This document shows, in pieces, positions 1 to 5,502 of a stretch of DNA of 6,406 nt. A model generated the notes under the pieces. It saw only the letters and a program-made list of their open reading frames with translations. It had not been told where the DNA came from and ran no database searches. A program made the translations under genes and the position numbers. Position 1 is the stretch's first letter. Each line of letters opens with the position of its first letter. Location of the stretch: assembly GCA_031177445.1 (NCBI GenBank), contig JAPSGP010000176.1, positions 1-6,406 on the forward strand, in the 5' to 3' direction. The DNA comes from Acidimicrobiia bacterium. GTDB taxonomy: Bacteria > Actinomycetota > Acidimicrobiia > IMCC26256 > JACDBD01.

Positions 1-7
1 TGCCGCT

Positions 8-1003
8 TCAGTTCGCCGGGAGCCGCGGAAGCAGTTCCTTGCGGGCGAACTGGAGGAAGCCGCACTGCTCGGGCCCGATCTGGTGCAGGTACACCGTGGT
101 GTAGCCGGCGGCGACGAATCGCTTGATCGCAGCCAGATGCGCTTCGGGATCCGGCCCGCAGGTGACGTGCTCGGCGACGGCGTCCTCGGTGACGGCGCGG
201 GCGGCGGCGGCGAACTGTGACGGCGTTGCGAGCTCGGCCAGCAGCGGCTCCGGGATGCCCGCGATCGGCCACCAGTGCCGCGCCGTGCGGCGCCCCTCGG
301 CCTCCGATGGCGCCCAGCACAGGTGCACCTGGGCGAGCCGAGGCTTGCCGGTGCCCCCGGAGGCCTCGAAGGCCTCGACGATGTGGGGATCGTCGTGTAC
401 CCCGACCAACCCGTCGGCGGCACGACCGGCGAGCCGGGCCGACTGCTTCCCCCCGGCCGCGAGCACGATCGGTGGCGGGCTCGCCGGCCGGGTGAACAGC
501 TGGGCGCGCTCCAGCGTGAAGTGCTCGCCCTCGTGGCTCACGGGACGCCCGGTCCACAGCCGGCGGATCACGTCGAGCGCCTCCTCGAGGCGAGCCCGGC
601 GTTCCTTGGGCGCCGGCCACCGTTCCCCGGTCGCCTGCTCGTTGAGACGCTCGCCGCTGCCGAGGCCGAGGAAGAAACGGCCCGGCATCATCACCTCGAC
701 CGTGGCGGCGGCGTGGGCGATGGTCATCGGGTGCAGCCGGTGGATCGGTGCCGTCACGCCGGTACCGACGCGCAGTTTGCGAGTGGCGGTCGCGATGCCG
801 CCGAGCACGGTCCAGGCGAACGCGCTCTGCCCCTGTTCCGGCACCCACGGGTGGAAGTGATCGGAAATCATGGCGGTGCCAAAACCGAACGCCTCGGCCG
901 CAACTGCGTTCGCCACCAACGTTCGGGCGTCGTGCTCCTCGCTCGAGAGCCAGTAGCCGAGCTCGAGCCGCTCGGGTGTCCCGAGCGCGTCAGTGCTCGC
1001 CAT
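8..1003 (-). CDS. F420-dependent LLM-class oxidoreductase, glucose-6-phosphate dehydrogenase-like
   Basis: Complete 331-residue protein with a luciferase-like (bacterial luciferase/F420 oxidoreductase) TIM barrel, predicted cytosolic. It follows Mycobacterium Fgd1 along its length: SDHFHPW at 47-53 (Fgd1 has SDHFQPW, with the catalytic His and Trp), GSGERLNE at 115-122 (the Fgd1 GTGEALNE loop with the catalytic Glu), the barrel strand ending LAAGG near 181-185, and E22 matching Fgd1 E13. Fgd1 oxidises glucose 6-phosphate with reduction of cofactor F420. Aligned by eye with Fgd1 from memory, the substrate-phosphate residues K198, K259 and R283 are not kept: the K198 loop is shortened after GVHDD at 201-205, K259 falls on a non-basic residue, and H279 replaces R283. 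The substrate is therefore probably not a sugar phosphate (inference). The ATG start lies inside the 3' end of the rhodanese gene, overlapping it by 14 bases without a clear SD, which suggests translational coupling. Family assignment is secure; the substrate is unknown. Confidence 0.93.
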   Translation of the reverse strand: MASTDALGTPERLELGYWLSSEEHDARTLVANAVAAEAFGFGTAMISDHFHPWVPEQGQSAFAWTVLGGIATATRKLRVGTGVTAPIHRLHPMTIAHAAATVEVMMPGRFFLGLGSGERLNEQATGERWPAPKERRARLEEALDVIRRLWTGRPVSHEGEHFTLERAQLFTRPASPPPIVLAAGGKQSARLAGRAADGLVGVHDDPHIVEAFEASGGTGKPRLAQVHLCWAPSEAEGRRTARHWWPIAGIPEPLLAELATPSQFAAAARAVTEDAVAEHVTCGPDPEAHLAAIKRFVAAGYTTVYLHQIGPEQCGFLQFARKELLPRLPAN

Positions 1004-1661
1004 ACAGGTCGGCGCGCCGGATCAGCCCGAGGAGCCGTCCCTCCAACGTGGTGATGAGGATGTGGGGCCGACCATCTTCGTCGAGATTGCGGGCGAGCTC
1101 GTCGGCGGTGATGCTCGGCCGGGCGGTGGCCGGGCCCGGCTGCAGCACGTCGTCGACGAGCGTCTCGCCCGGCAACCCGGCGACCTCCTCGCGCACGACG
1201 CCGAGCACGACCTCGTCGTCGTCGACGACGACACACACGCCAGCGTCGTCGAACCGCTCGCGCACGTCGCCGACCTTCTCGCCCAGGTAGCAGCGGGGAA
1301 CGTCGCGGCGGGCGATGCTCCCGGCCCGGGCGGTCGACGACACCGTGCCTTCCACCGGTAGCCCGAGCCCTAGCCACGCCGCCTTGCTCGCGGTGTAGTG
1401 GTAGACGTCGGTGAAGCCCATCGTCTCCAGGCGATGGGCGGCCCGGGCACTGAGGTCGCACTGGTAGTCGTAGCAGTAGACGACGGTCGGCCGGTCGCGA
1501 GCGAACGAAGCGACCGCGTCGGGCTGCAGCTCGTCCAGCGGGATGTTGCGAGCACCGGGCAGGTGCTCGCGGTCGTACGCGGACGCGGGCAGCGCCTCGA
1601 TGACTTGTGCGCCCTCCTCGAGCAGTCGCTGGACGTCGGCGGTGTCGACGGACGTGGGCAT
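990..1661 (-). CDS. Rhodanese-like domain protein with C-terminal CBS-like pair
   Basis: 223-residue cytosolic protein. Residues 1-105 form a rhodanese domain: the acidic helix at 6-17, the HLPGARNIPL motif at 33-42, the strand TVVYC at 59-63 leading into the active-site loop, and the closing AAWLGLGLPVEG at 94-105. Rhodaneses transfer sulfane sulfur through a loop cysteine. Here C63 sits where the catalytic cysteine normally lies, but the loop reads CYDYQCDLSAR, two residues longer before the SAR helix than the common CRSGNRSAR form, and has a second cysteine, C68. Residues 106-223 look like two divergent CBS repeats (hydrophobic strands CVVVDDDEVVLGVV at 143-156 and GRLLGLIRRADL at 208-219), a possible nucleotide-sensing module. 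The reading frame stays open upstream to 1766, but the ATG at 1661 has GGAGG five bases upstream and the rhodanese fold begins there, so that start is chosen. It is the first gene of a pair with the F420 oxidoreductase. The physiological sulfur donor is not known. Confidence 0.87.
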   Translation of the reverse strand: MPTSVDTADVQRLLEEGAQVIEALPASAYDREHLPGARNIPLDELQPDAVASFARDRPTVVYCYDYQCDLSARAAHRLETMGFTDVYHYTASKAAWLGLGLPVEGTVSSTARAGSIARRDVPRCYLGEKVGDVRERFDDAGVCVVVDDDEVVLGVVREEVAGLPGETLVDDVLQPGPATARPSITADELARNLDEDGRPHILITTLEGRLLGLIRRADLYGEH

Positions 1662-1666
1662 CACGG

Positions 1667-1671
1667 CCTCC
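1667..1671 (-). promoter_or_regulatory. Ribosome binding site deciding the rhodanese start
   Basis: Read on the minus strand this is GGAGG followed by five bases and ATG. It selects the ATG at 1661 over the 35-codon upstream extension of the frame, which has no rhodanese homology and no comparable SD. Confidence 0.75.
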
Positions 1672-1724
1672 GCGGGGCTGGTGCCTACACGGTTCCCGGG
1701 ACACGCGGGCTCGAAACGACCGCT

Positions 1725-1751
1725 GGGAATAGCAACGACGTTGCCGGGGTA
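1725..1751 (+). promoter_or_regulatory. Possible SigR/SigH-like promoter for the GNAT gene
   Basis: GGGAAT at 1725-1730 is followed, after an 18-base spacer, by GTA at 1749-1751. The actinobacterial thiol-stress sigma factors SigR/SigH recognise GGAAT-N18-GTT, so this is a one-mismatch fit at a workable distance, about 14 bases before the SD. The 116-base region between the divergent rhodanese and GNAT genes must hold promoters for both. I saw no convincing sigma-70 -35/-10 pair in it, and no equally good match on the minus strand. Such short motifs also occur by chance. Confidence 0.22.
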
Positions 1752-1777
1752 GTGAGAGGCAGACAAAGGAGCGGTTG

Positions 1778-2059
1778 ATGGCGATATCGGTTCGCGACAA
1801 CCCGGCTCGGCTGCGCTACGAGATCTCCGACGACGACCAGGTGATCGGCCGGGTCACCTACTCACGACTCGGCGACACCGTCACGTTCCTGCACACCGAG
1901 GTCGATCGCGACCGCCGTGAAGGCGGGTACGCAAAGCGGCTCGTACAACGAGCGCTCGACGATGCCCGCAGCCGCGGCGAGCGCGTGGTGGCTCGCTGTC
2001 AGTACGTCGCCCGTTTCATCGACGAGCACCCTGAGTACGCCGATCTCCTCGCCGCATAG
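1778..2059 (+). CDS. Small GNAT-family N-acetyltransferase, YjdJ-like
   Basis: 93-residue protein matching the compact single-domain GNAT subfamily (YjdJ/NATD1 type), which is about this size. The acetyl-CoA pyrophosphate loop is visible as RREGGYAKRLVQ at about residues 46-57, fitting (R/Q)xxGx(G/A). The preceding strand VTFLHTEV carries the usual T-E-V pattern. The C-terminal CQYVARFIDEHPEYADLL matches the family's C-x-Y...F...HPEY ending. The physiological acceptor of this subfamily is not established. The start is the ATG at 1778, with AAAGGAG at 1765-1771 six bases upstream; an in-frame TTG at 1775 is too close to that SD. The gene is divergent from the rhodanese gene, and its last 44 bases overlap the small membrane gene on the opposite strand. 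Subfamily is confident; substrate unknown. Confidence 0.9.
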   Translation: MAISVRDNPARLRYEISDDDQVIGRVTYSRLGDTVTFLHTEVDRDRREGGYAKRLVQRALDDARSRGERVVARCQYVARFIDEHPEYADLLAA

Positions 2060-2180
2060 CCGCGACGCCCGCCGCTTCGTTCTCGGCGTCGGCGTGGGCG
2101 GCCGCCCGGCACATGGCGAACGTGAAGACGTAGGTCCCCAGGGTGACGGTCCCGATGGCTGCCCACCCCCATCCCGGCAT
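2016..2180 (-). CDS. Putative single-span small membrane protein
   Basis: A 54-codon frame from the ATG at 2180 to the TGA at 2018-2016. Residues 1-23 (MPGWGWAAIGTVTLGTYVF plus TFAM) form one plausible transmembrane helix with tryptophans at its start. CRAAAHADAENEAAG follows, then a basic tail (MRRGDRRTQGARR). A short helix followed by a CRAAA-like segment resembles small actinobacterial membrane proteins I recall, but I can name no family. It starts 23 bases after the SurE remnant and would be the last gene of the ku run. There is no strong SD at the ATG, so a downstream start or coupling is possible. Its 3' end overlaps the GNAT gene convergently by 44 bases. The other two minus-strand frames here give proline/arginine-rich sequence without a fold, which favours this one. 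No function is assigned. Confidence 0.5.
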   Translation of the reverse strand: MPGWGWAAIGTVTLGTYVFTFAMCRAAAHADAENEAAGVAAMRRGDRRTQGARR

Positions 2181-2203
2181 ACGGAGAACCTAGCCAAAAT
2201 CCC

Positions 2204-2500
2204 TCAACGGGAAACCAAGGTCTTTCGCCCCAAGTCCTTACCAACCTCATCGGCTTCGCACACCGGCCGAAGAGGCGTGAAACTGGCGAACCCGCCGGCG
2301 AGGAGGGCGGCGTCCGTGCCGGGCTCCAGCTCGGCGTCCACGCCCCGGTATGCGAGCTTGACGTAGCCCGCCCCTGGCTCAGTGACCACCGTCTGCACCG
2401 CCCCGGACGACGCCAGGCGGGCGCGCTCGATGCCGCGCAGCTCCTCGGGCGCGACGTTGGGGCTGTCGATGCCGTCGTCGTTCGTGATCAGGGCGAGCAT
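2204..2500 (-). CDS. surE: Internally deleted SurE (5'-nucleotidase) remnant
   Basis: 98-residue intact frame made of two parts of SurE, the metal-dependent 5'/3'-nucleotidase that is normally about 250 residues. Residues 1-14 (MLALITNDDGIDSP) are the canonical N-terminus with the metal-binding pair D8-D9. From residue 15 (NVAPEELRGIERARLA) the sequence jumps to the C-terminal third: GAVQTVV, the GYVKLAYR strand, and GTDAALLAGGFASFTPL at 61-77. The intervening region, roughly 150-170 residues by comparison with normal SurE length, is missing, including the active-site Ser and Asn (S39 and N95 in the Thermotoga enzyme), so nucleotidase activity is not expected. The fusion is in frame and has no stop. 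An AGGAGG SD four bases before the ATG overlaps the TAG of the kinase gene, so it can still be translated. It is either a decaying gene or a retained C-terminal SurE module, which normally mediates oligomerisation. Confidence 0.82.
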   Translation of the reverse strand: MLALITNDDGIDSPNVAPEELRGIERARLASSGAVQTVVTEPGAGYVKLAYRGVDAELEPGTDAALLAGGFASFTPLRPVCEADEVGKDLGRKTLVSR

Positions 2501-2504
2501 GCGA

Positions 2505-2510
2505 CCTCCT
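2505..2510 (-). promoter_or_regulatory. Ribosome binding site overlapping the kinase stop codon
   Basis: On the minus strand the kinase stop TAG (2511-2509) runs straight into the SD as TAGGAGG, four bases before the SurE-remnant ATG. This arrangement favours translational coupling, and it shows that the initiation signals of the truncated gene are undamaged. Confidence 0.7.
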
Positions 2511-3495
2511 AGCCCTCGGTGGTGTCGACGTCATGCTCGTTGCCGCGGGCTCGCGGCGCACCGGGCGTGATCTCCACCCGCTCCGCCATCCGCTCGATCT
2601 CATCCCGGCCACCGGTGGCCAGGCCGTGACGGGTGACGTTGATCGCGCCGGCAGCTGCGCCGAAGCGGAGCGCGTCGATCATGTCGTCGCGGTGCGCCAA
2701 CGCCGCGGCCATTCCGGCAGTGAAGGAGTCGCCTGCGCCGCGATGGTCGAGCGGTTCGAGCGGCGGCGCGGTGACCGTCAGCAGCGCGCCGTCGACGAGC
2801 GCGAACGCGGGAGCGTCGGCCCGCGTCACGACGACCGATTGCGCGCCGGTGGCGGCGAGATCGTGCATCACGGTCTCGATCGCGCCCACGTCGTGGGTCG
2901 GCGCGAGCCCGTCCCGCTCGAGCTCCTGGTCGCTGACCTTCAGCACCGTGAGACCACCTTCGAGCGCAGACTGCAGTTGCTGGCCGGAGAGGTCGGCGAC
3001 CACGATGCACCCGTTGGTGCGCAAGTCGGTCGCCAGGCGCCGGTAGGTGTCGGGCGGCACCACCTTCTCGTCCGGGTGCCCGCCGAGCACGGTGACGTCG
3101 GCCTCGAGCGCCTCGATCAGCGTGGTGCCGTAGAGCTCGTCCACCTCGTGGCGTGACAATGCGGCCGCGGGCATGTCCGCGATCTCGACCCGCTCCCCGG
3201 AACGGCGGTCGTGCACGTACGCCCCGTTGGTGCCGGCGGTGTCGACGGCGCGGACAGCGACCCCCTCGTCCTCGATCCGCGTCCGCGCCACTTCGCCCAC
3301 CTCGCCGCCGAACGAGCCGCACAGCTTCACGTCGACGCCGGCCTCGACCAGCAGGCGCGAGATCCAGAATCCCTGGCCGCCGGCATGGAGATGGATGTCG
3401 CCGGCGTCCTCGTCGTCGGCGACGGCCTCGACGGTGATGGTCAGGATCGGCGACGGCGCGAACACGCACGCCCGGGCGGGCATGTCGTCGGTCAC
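2509..3495 (-). CDS. PfkB-family carbohydrate kinase (1-phosphofructokinase-like)
   Basis: 328-residue ribokinase-fold kinase, predicted cytosolic, which would phosphorylate a sugar or sugar phosphate with ATP. The first PfkB signature is HAGGQGFWISRLL at 37-49. The second is DHRGAGDSFTAGMAAAL from 250, holding the anion-hole GAGD with catalytic base D256. It is followed by the ATP-site helix FGAAAGAINVTRHGLATG. The arginine in DHRGAGD replaces the usual threonine. The N-terminus ACVFAPSPILTITV resembles the 1-phosphofructokinase/tagatose-6-phosphate kinase branch (CTxNPAxD-like), but the substrate-binding Asp of that motif is not obvious, so the substrate is left open. The start is GTG at 3495 with GAGGTG five bases upstream; an ATG four codons further in lacks an SD. 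It begins 15 bases after the ku stop and is followed by the SurE remnant, so it is probably co-transcribed with ku. Confidence 0.88.
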   Translation of the reverse strand: MTDDMPARACVFAPSPILTITVEAVADDEDAGDIHLHAGGQGFWISRLLVEAGVDVKLCGSFGGEVGEVARTRIEDEGVAVRAVDTAGTNGAYVHDRRSGERVEIADMPAAALSRHEVDELYGTTLIEALEADVTVLGGHPDEKVVPPDTYRRLATDLRTNGCIVVADLSGQQLQSALEGGLTVLKVSDQELERDGLAPTHDVGAIETVMHDLAATGAQSVVVTRADAPAFALVDGALLTVTAPPLEPLDHRGAGDSFTAGMAAALAHRDDMIDALRFGAAAGAINVTRHGLATGGRDEIERMAERVEITPGAPRARGNEHDVDTTEG

Positions 3496-3510
3496 AACGT
3501 CACCTCGTCG

Positions 3511-4431
3511 TTACGCGCTGCGACGCGTGCGGGTCCGCGTGCTCGTGCGGGTCGCCCGCTTCGCCGGAGCGCGCTTCTTGGTCGTGCGCCCGCTGGTGCG
3601 AGTCGAGCGCTTGCGTCCCGTCTGTGTCCGGCCCGAGCGCGCCGTCGATCCGCCGGCGCGCTTGCGACTCAGGCTGGCTTCCAGCGCCGCCATGAGGTCG
3701 ACGACCTTGCCCGTCTCCTCGGGCTCCTCCTCGAGCTCGATGGTCCCGCCCTTCTGCTTGGCCTTGATGATGTCGCGCAGCTGCTCCTGGTAGGTGTCGT
3801 GGTAGCGCTTCGGGTCCCAGGTCCGCTCGAGCGAGTCCACGATCTGGGCCGCGAGCTGCTTCTCGCGGGAGGACACGTTCGGCTTGCGTGACGGGATGCC
3901 CTCGACGTCGGACTGGTCGACGACCTCGTCGGCGAACAGCATCGTCGACATGGCGAGGCCCTTTCCGTACGGCCGTATCGCACAGAGGTACTGCTTGTCG
4001 CGCATCACGACCTTGCCGATGCCGATGCGCTGGCGATCCTCCATCACTTGGGTCAGGAGCGCATACGCCTTGGCGGCGGCGTCGCCGTTGGGAGTGAGGT
4101 GGTACGTGCGCTCGAAGAACAGCGGGTCGATCTCGTCGAGGGCGACGAAGTCCTCGATGTCGATGGTCTTGGTAGAACGCGGGCGGAGCTCCTTCAGCTC
4201 TTCCTGCTCGAACACGACGTACTTGCCGCGCGCGGTCTCGTAGCCCTTGCGGATGTCCTCGTACTGGACCTCCCGGCCCGTCTTCTCGGACACGCGCTTG
4301 TAGTGGATGCGGGAGCCGTCGGGCGCGAGCTGGTGGAAGCGCACGTCGTGCTCGTGGATCGCGGGGAACACCCGGACCGGGATGTTCACGAGCCCGAAGC
4401 TCACCGAACCGGTCCACAACGATCGAGCCAC
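3511..4431 (-). CDS. ku: Non-homologous end-joining protein Ku
   Basis: 306-residue bacterial Ku, the homodimeric ring that threads onto double-strand DNA ends and recruits ligase LigD. The N-terminus MARSLWTGSVSFGLVNIPV is the family hallmark. It is followed by the core beta-barrel (HYKRVSEKTGREV at 43-55, then the DIEDFVALDEIDPLFFERTY region near 90-109) and the GKVVMRDKQYL bridge segment. The conserved helix DLMAALEASL sits just before the tail, in the region that contacts LigD in other bacteria. Residues 255-306 are a low-complexity tail with about 20 Lys/Arg, no acidic residues and many Ser/Thr. Similar tails in mycobacterial and other Ku proteins bind DNA, and this one is long. The start is GTG at 4431, with AAGGAGG seven bases upstream (4445-4439). 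It is the first gene of the minus-strand run and divergent from the coiled-coil gene. LigD is absent from the window. Confidence 0.96.
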   Translation of the reverse strand: MARSLWTGSVSFGLVNIPVRVFPAIHEHDVRFHQLAPDGSRIHYKRVSEKTGREVQYEDIRKGYETARGKYVVFEQEELKELRPRSTKTIDIEDFVALDEIDPLFFERTYHLTPNGDAAAKAYALLTQVMEDRQRIGIGKVVMRDKQYLCAIRPYGKGLAMSTMLFADEVVDQSDVEGIPSRKPNVSSREKQLAAQIVDSLERTWDPKRYHDTYQEQLRDIIKAKQKGGTIELEEEPEETGKVVDLMAALEASLSRKRAGGSTARSGRTQTGRKRSTRTSGRTTKKRAPAKRATRTSTRTRTRRSA

Positions 4432-4498
4432 GGCCGTACCTCCTTCTCGCTGGTGCTGGTCGAAGGTTCCCCGTCTGGGGCTCCAACGACACTTCTAG

Positions 4499-4550
4499 GC
4501 TCGTGCGCGGTGGCGGCGGCTTTGCCGACCGCCACCGCAGGAGCATGAGC
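4499..4550. repeat. Large imperfect hairpin (dyad) between ku and the coiled-coil gene
   Basis: Nested complementary arms: 4499-4506 with 4543-4550 (eight pairs, one of them G-T), 4507-4516 with 4529-4538 (ten perfect pairs), and 4517-4520 with 4524-4527 (four perfect pairs) closing a TTT loop. The only interruptions are an unpaired A at 4528 and AGGA at 4539-4542. This 22-pair structure fills the middle of the 144-base divergent region, outside both genes. It ends 25 bases before the TTG of the plus-strand gene and starts 67 bases upstream of the ku GTG. No T-run follows on either strand, so a simple terminator is unlikely. It could be a regulator's operator, a 5'-leader structure for either transcript, or a protein-binding dyad. 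Confidence 0.7.
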
Positions 4551-4564
4551 TTGCGAATGCGACC

Positions 4565-4572
4565 AAGGAGGT
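4565..4572 (+). promoter_or_regulatory. Ribosome binding site supporting a TTG start
   Basis: AAGGAGGT is a perfect anti-SD match ending three bases before the TTG at 4576. No in-frame ATG or GTG lies between the SD and the conserved N-terminal sequence, so this site justifies the rare start codon. The very short spacing may moderate initiation. Confidence 0.75.
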
Positions 4573-4575
4573 CCG

Positions 4576-5430
4576 TTGCCGGAGGCGCGGGATCTCGACC
4601 ATGCGCTCGACGAGCTTTATGGCGTCACACCGAAGGAGTTCGTCGGCACGCGGAAGTCGCTCGCTGCCGAGCTGCGGACCGGCGGCGACGCCACTGCGGC
4701 CAAGCAGCTCGCCGAGGCGCGCCGGCCCACGACCGCGGCGTGGGCGCTGAACCAGCTCGCGCGCGCCCATCCGGAGCTCGTCGACGAGCTGATCGAGCGC
4801 GGGGCCGAGTTGCGTCGCGTGCAGTCGCGTGCGGCGACCGGCGGAGCCGATCGGCTACGGGAGGCAACTGCCGAGCGGCGGGCGGCGCTCGACGCCGCAG
4901 CTGACGCCGCACTCGCGCTGGCCGGCGAGATCACCGCCAACCCCGAAGCCCATCGCGACGCGATCACCGCCACCCTCGAAGCCGGGAGCGCCGACGAGTC
5001 GATCGGGGAGGTGGTGCGCGCCGGCCGCCTGGTGCGAGAGGTGGAGGGTGCGGTCGGGTTCCCCGAGATTGCCACGCTCTCGCTCGTCCAAGGGGGCCGA
5101 GCACCCAAGGCGAAGGCCACGGCCGACAAGCGCGCGGTCGCGGAGGCACGAGAGCCGAAACCGGCTCCCGATGTCGCTGCCCGCGTCGCGCTCGAATCCG
5201 CCGAAGCGGAGGCCCGGCGCGCCGCGCAGCGCGCCTCCGAGCTCGCGGTGAAGGTCGGCGAGGCGGAGCAGGTGCTCGACGACCGGCGCGCCGAGCTCGA
5301 TCAGGCGCAGGCGGCGCTCCGAGAGGCGCAGTCGGCAGCCCGACGAGTGCGCAACGACCTCGAGGCAGCGGAGCGAGCTGCCAGTGCCGCGGATCGCGCC
5401 GTCGAGAAGGCGCGGCGCAAGTTGCCTTAG
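4576..5430 (+). CDS. Unrecognised alpha-helical protein with long C-terminal coiled coil
   Basis: 284-residue, Ala/Arg/Glu-rich, predicted cytosolic protein with no signal peptide or membrane segment. The N-terminal part (about 8-165) looks like a helical domain with a conserved-looking core: LDELYGVTPKEFVGTRKSLA at 11-30, then the RRPTTAAWALNQLAR block at 49-63. I recall proteins with this LYG...EF...R..LA and RKP..AAWALNQLAR pattern as uncharacterised actinobacterial hypotheticals, and I know no assigned function. Residues about 175-200 form a Lys/Ala/Pro-rich linker (APKAKATADKRA, EPKPAPD). Residues about 203-282 are an almost unbroken charged, alanine-rich coiled coil. The TTG start is set by a perfect SD just upstream. 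It is divergent from ku and precedes topoisomerase IB by 72 bases in the same direction, so a role linked to DNA ends or topology is conceivable, but that is inferred from position only. Confidence 0.85.
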   Translation: MPEARDLDHALDELYGVTPKEFVGTRKSLAAELRTGGDATAAKQLAEARRPTTAAWALNQLARAHPELVDELIERGAELRRVQSRAATGGADRLREATAERRAALDAAADAALALAGEITANPEAHRDAITATLEAGSADESIGEVVRAGRLVREVEGAVGFPEIATLSLVQGGRAPKAKATADKRAVAEAREPKPAPDVAARVALESAEAEARRAAQRASELAVKVGEAEQVLDDRRAELDQAQAALREAQSAARRVRNDLEAAERAASAADRAVEKARRKLP

Positions 5431-5446
5431 CCGGCGGCCTGCCGGC
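5430..5446 (+). terminator. Weak hairpin after the coiled-coil gene
   Basis: GCCGGC at 5430-5435 and again at 5441-5446 can pair across a GGCCT loop, starting on the last base of the stop codon. No T-run follows, and GC-rich palindromes of six bases are common in this DNA, so termination is only possible. If it does not act, topoisomerase IB could be read through from the upstream gene. Confidence 0.22.
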
Positions 5447-5502
5447 GCGTCCCCGTACGCCTATCGGTTTCGGCCGGTGGGACGTATGGGAACGCATCCG
5501 CC

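Noticed and set aside
123..1054. Long plus-strand frames opposite the F420 oxidoreductase
   Set aside because: They are antisense shadows of a well-supported gene, with no recognisable motif.
1215..1232. A perfect 18-base palindrome, GTCGTCGTCGACGACGAC
   Set aside because: It encodes the VVVDDD strand-turn of the CBS-like region and follows from GTC/GAC codon choice, so coding explains it better than a binding site.
1662..1766. N-terminal extension of the rhodanese frame
   Set aside because: The extension has no family similarity, occupies the divergent promoter region, and the downstream ATG has a strong SD.
868..1800. A 310-codon minus-strand frame overlapping the rhodanese gene in another frame
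   Set aside because: Its product is an arginine-rich low-complexity sequence, whereas the other frame contains a recognisable rhodanese domain with a good SD.
1862..2250. Alternative minus-strand frames across the GNAT gene and the stretch after it
   Set aside because: They yield Pro/Arg-rich products without a fold and run deep antisense into the GNAT gene; the 54-codon frame is the more protein-like reading.
3515..3670. Short GC-rich tandem-like repeats in the 3' end of ku
   Set aside because: They are the consequence of repeated Arg/Thr/Ser codons in the basic tail and not an independent repeat element.
4469..4480. Small CCCC-GTCT-GGGG hairpin in the ku leader
   Set aside because: Only four pairs with no extension; expected by chance in DNA of this composition.
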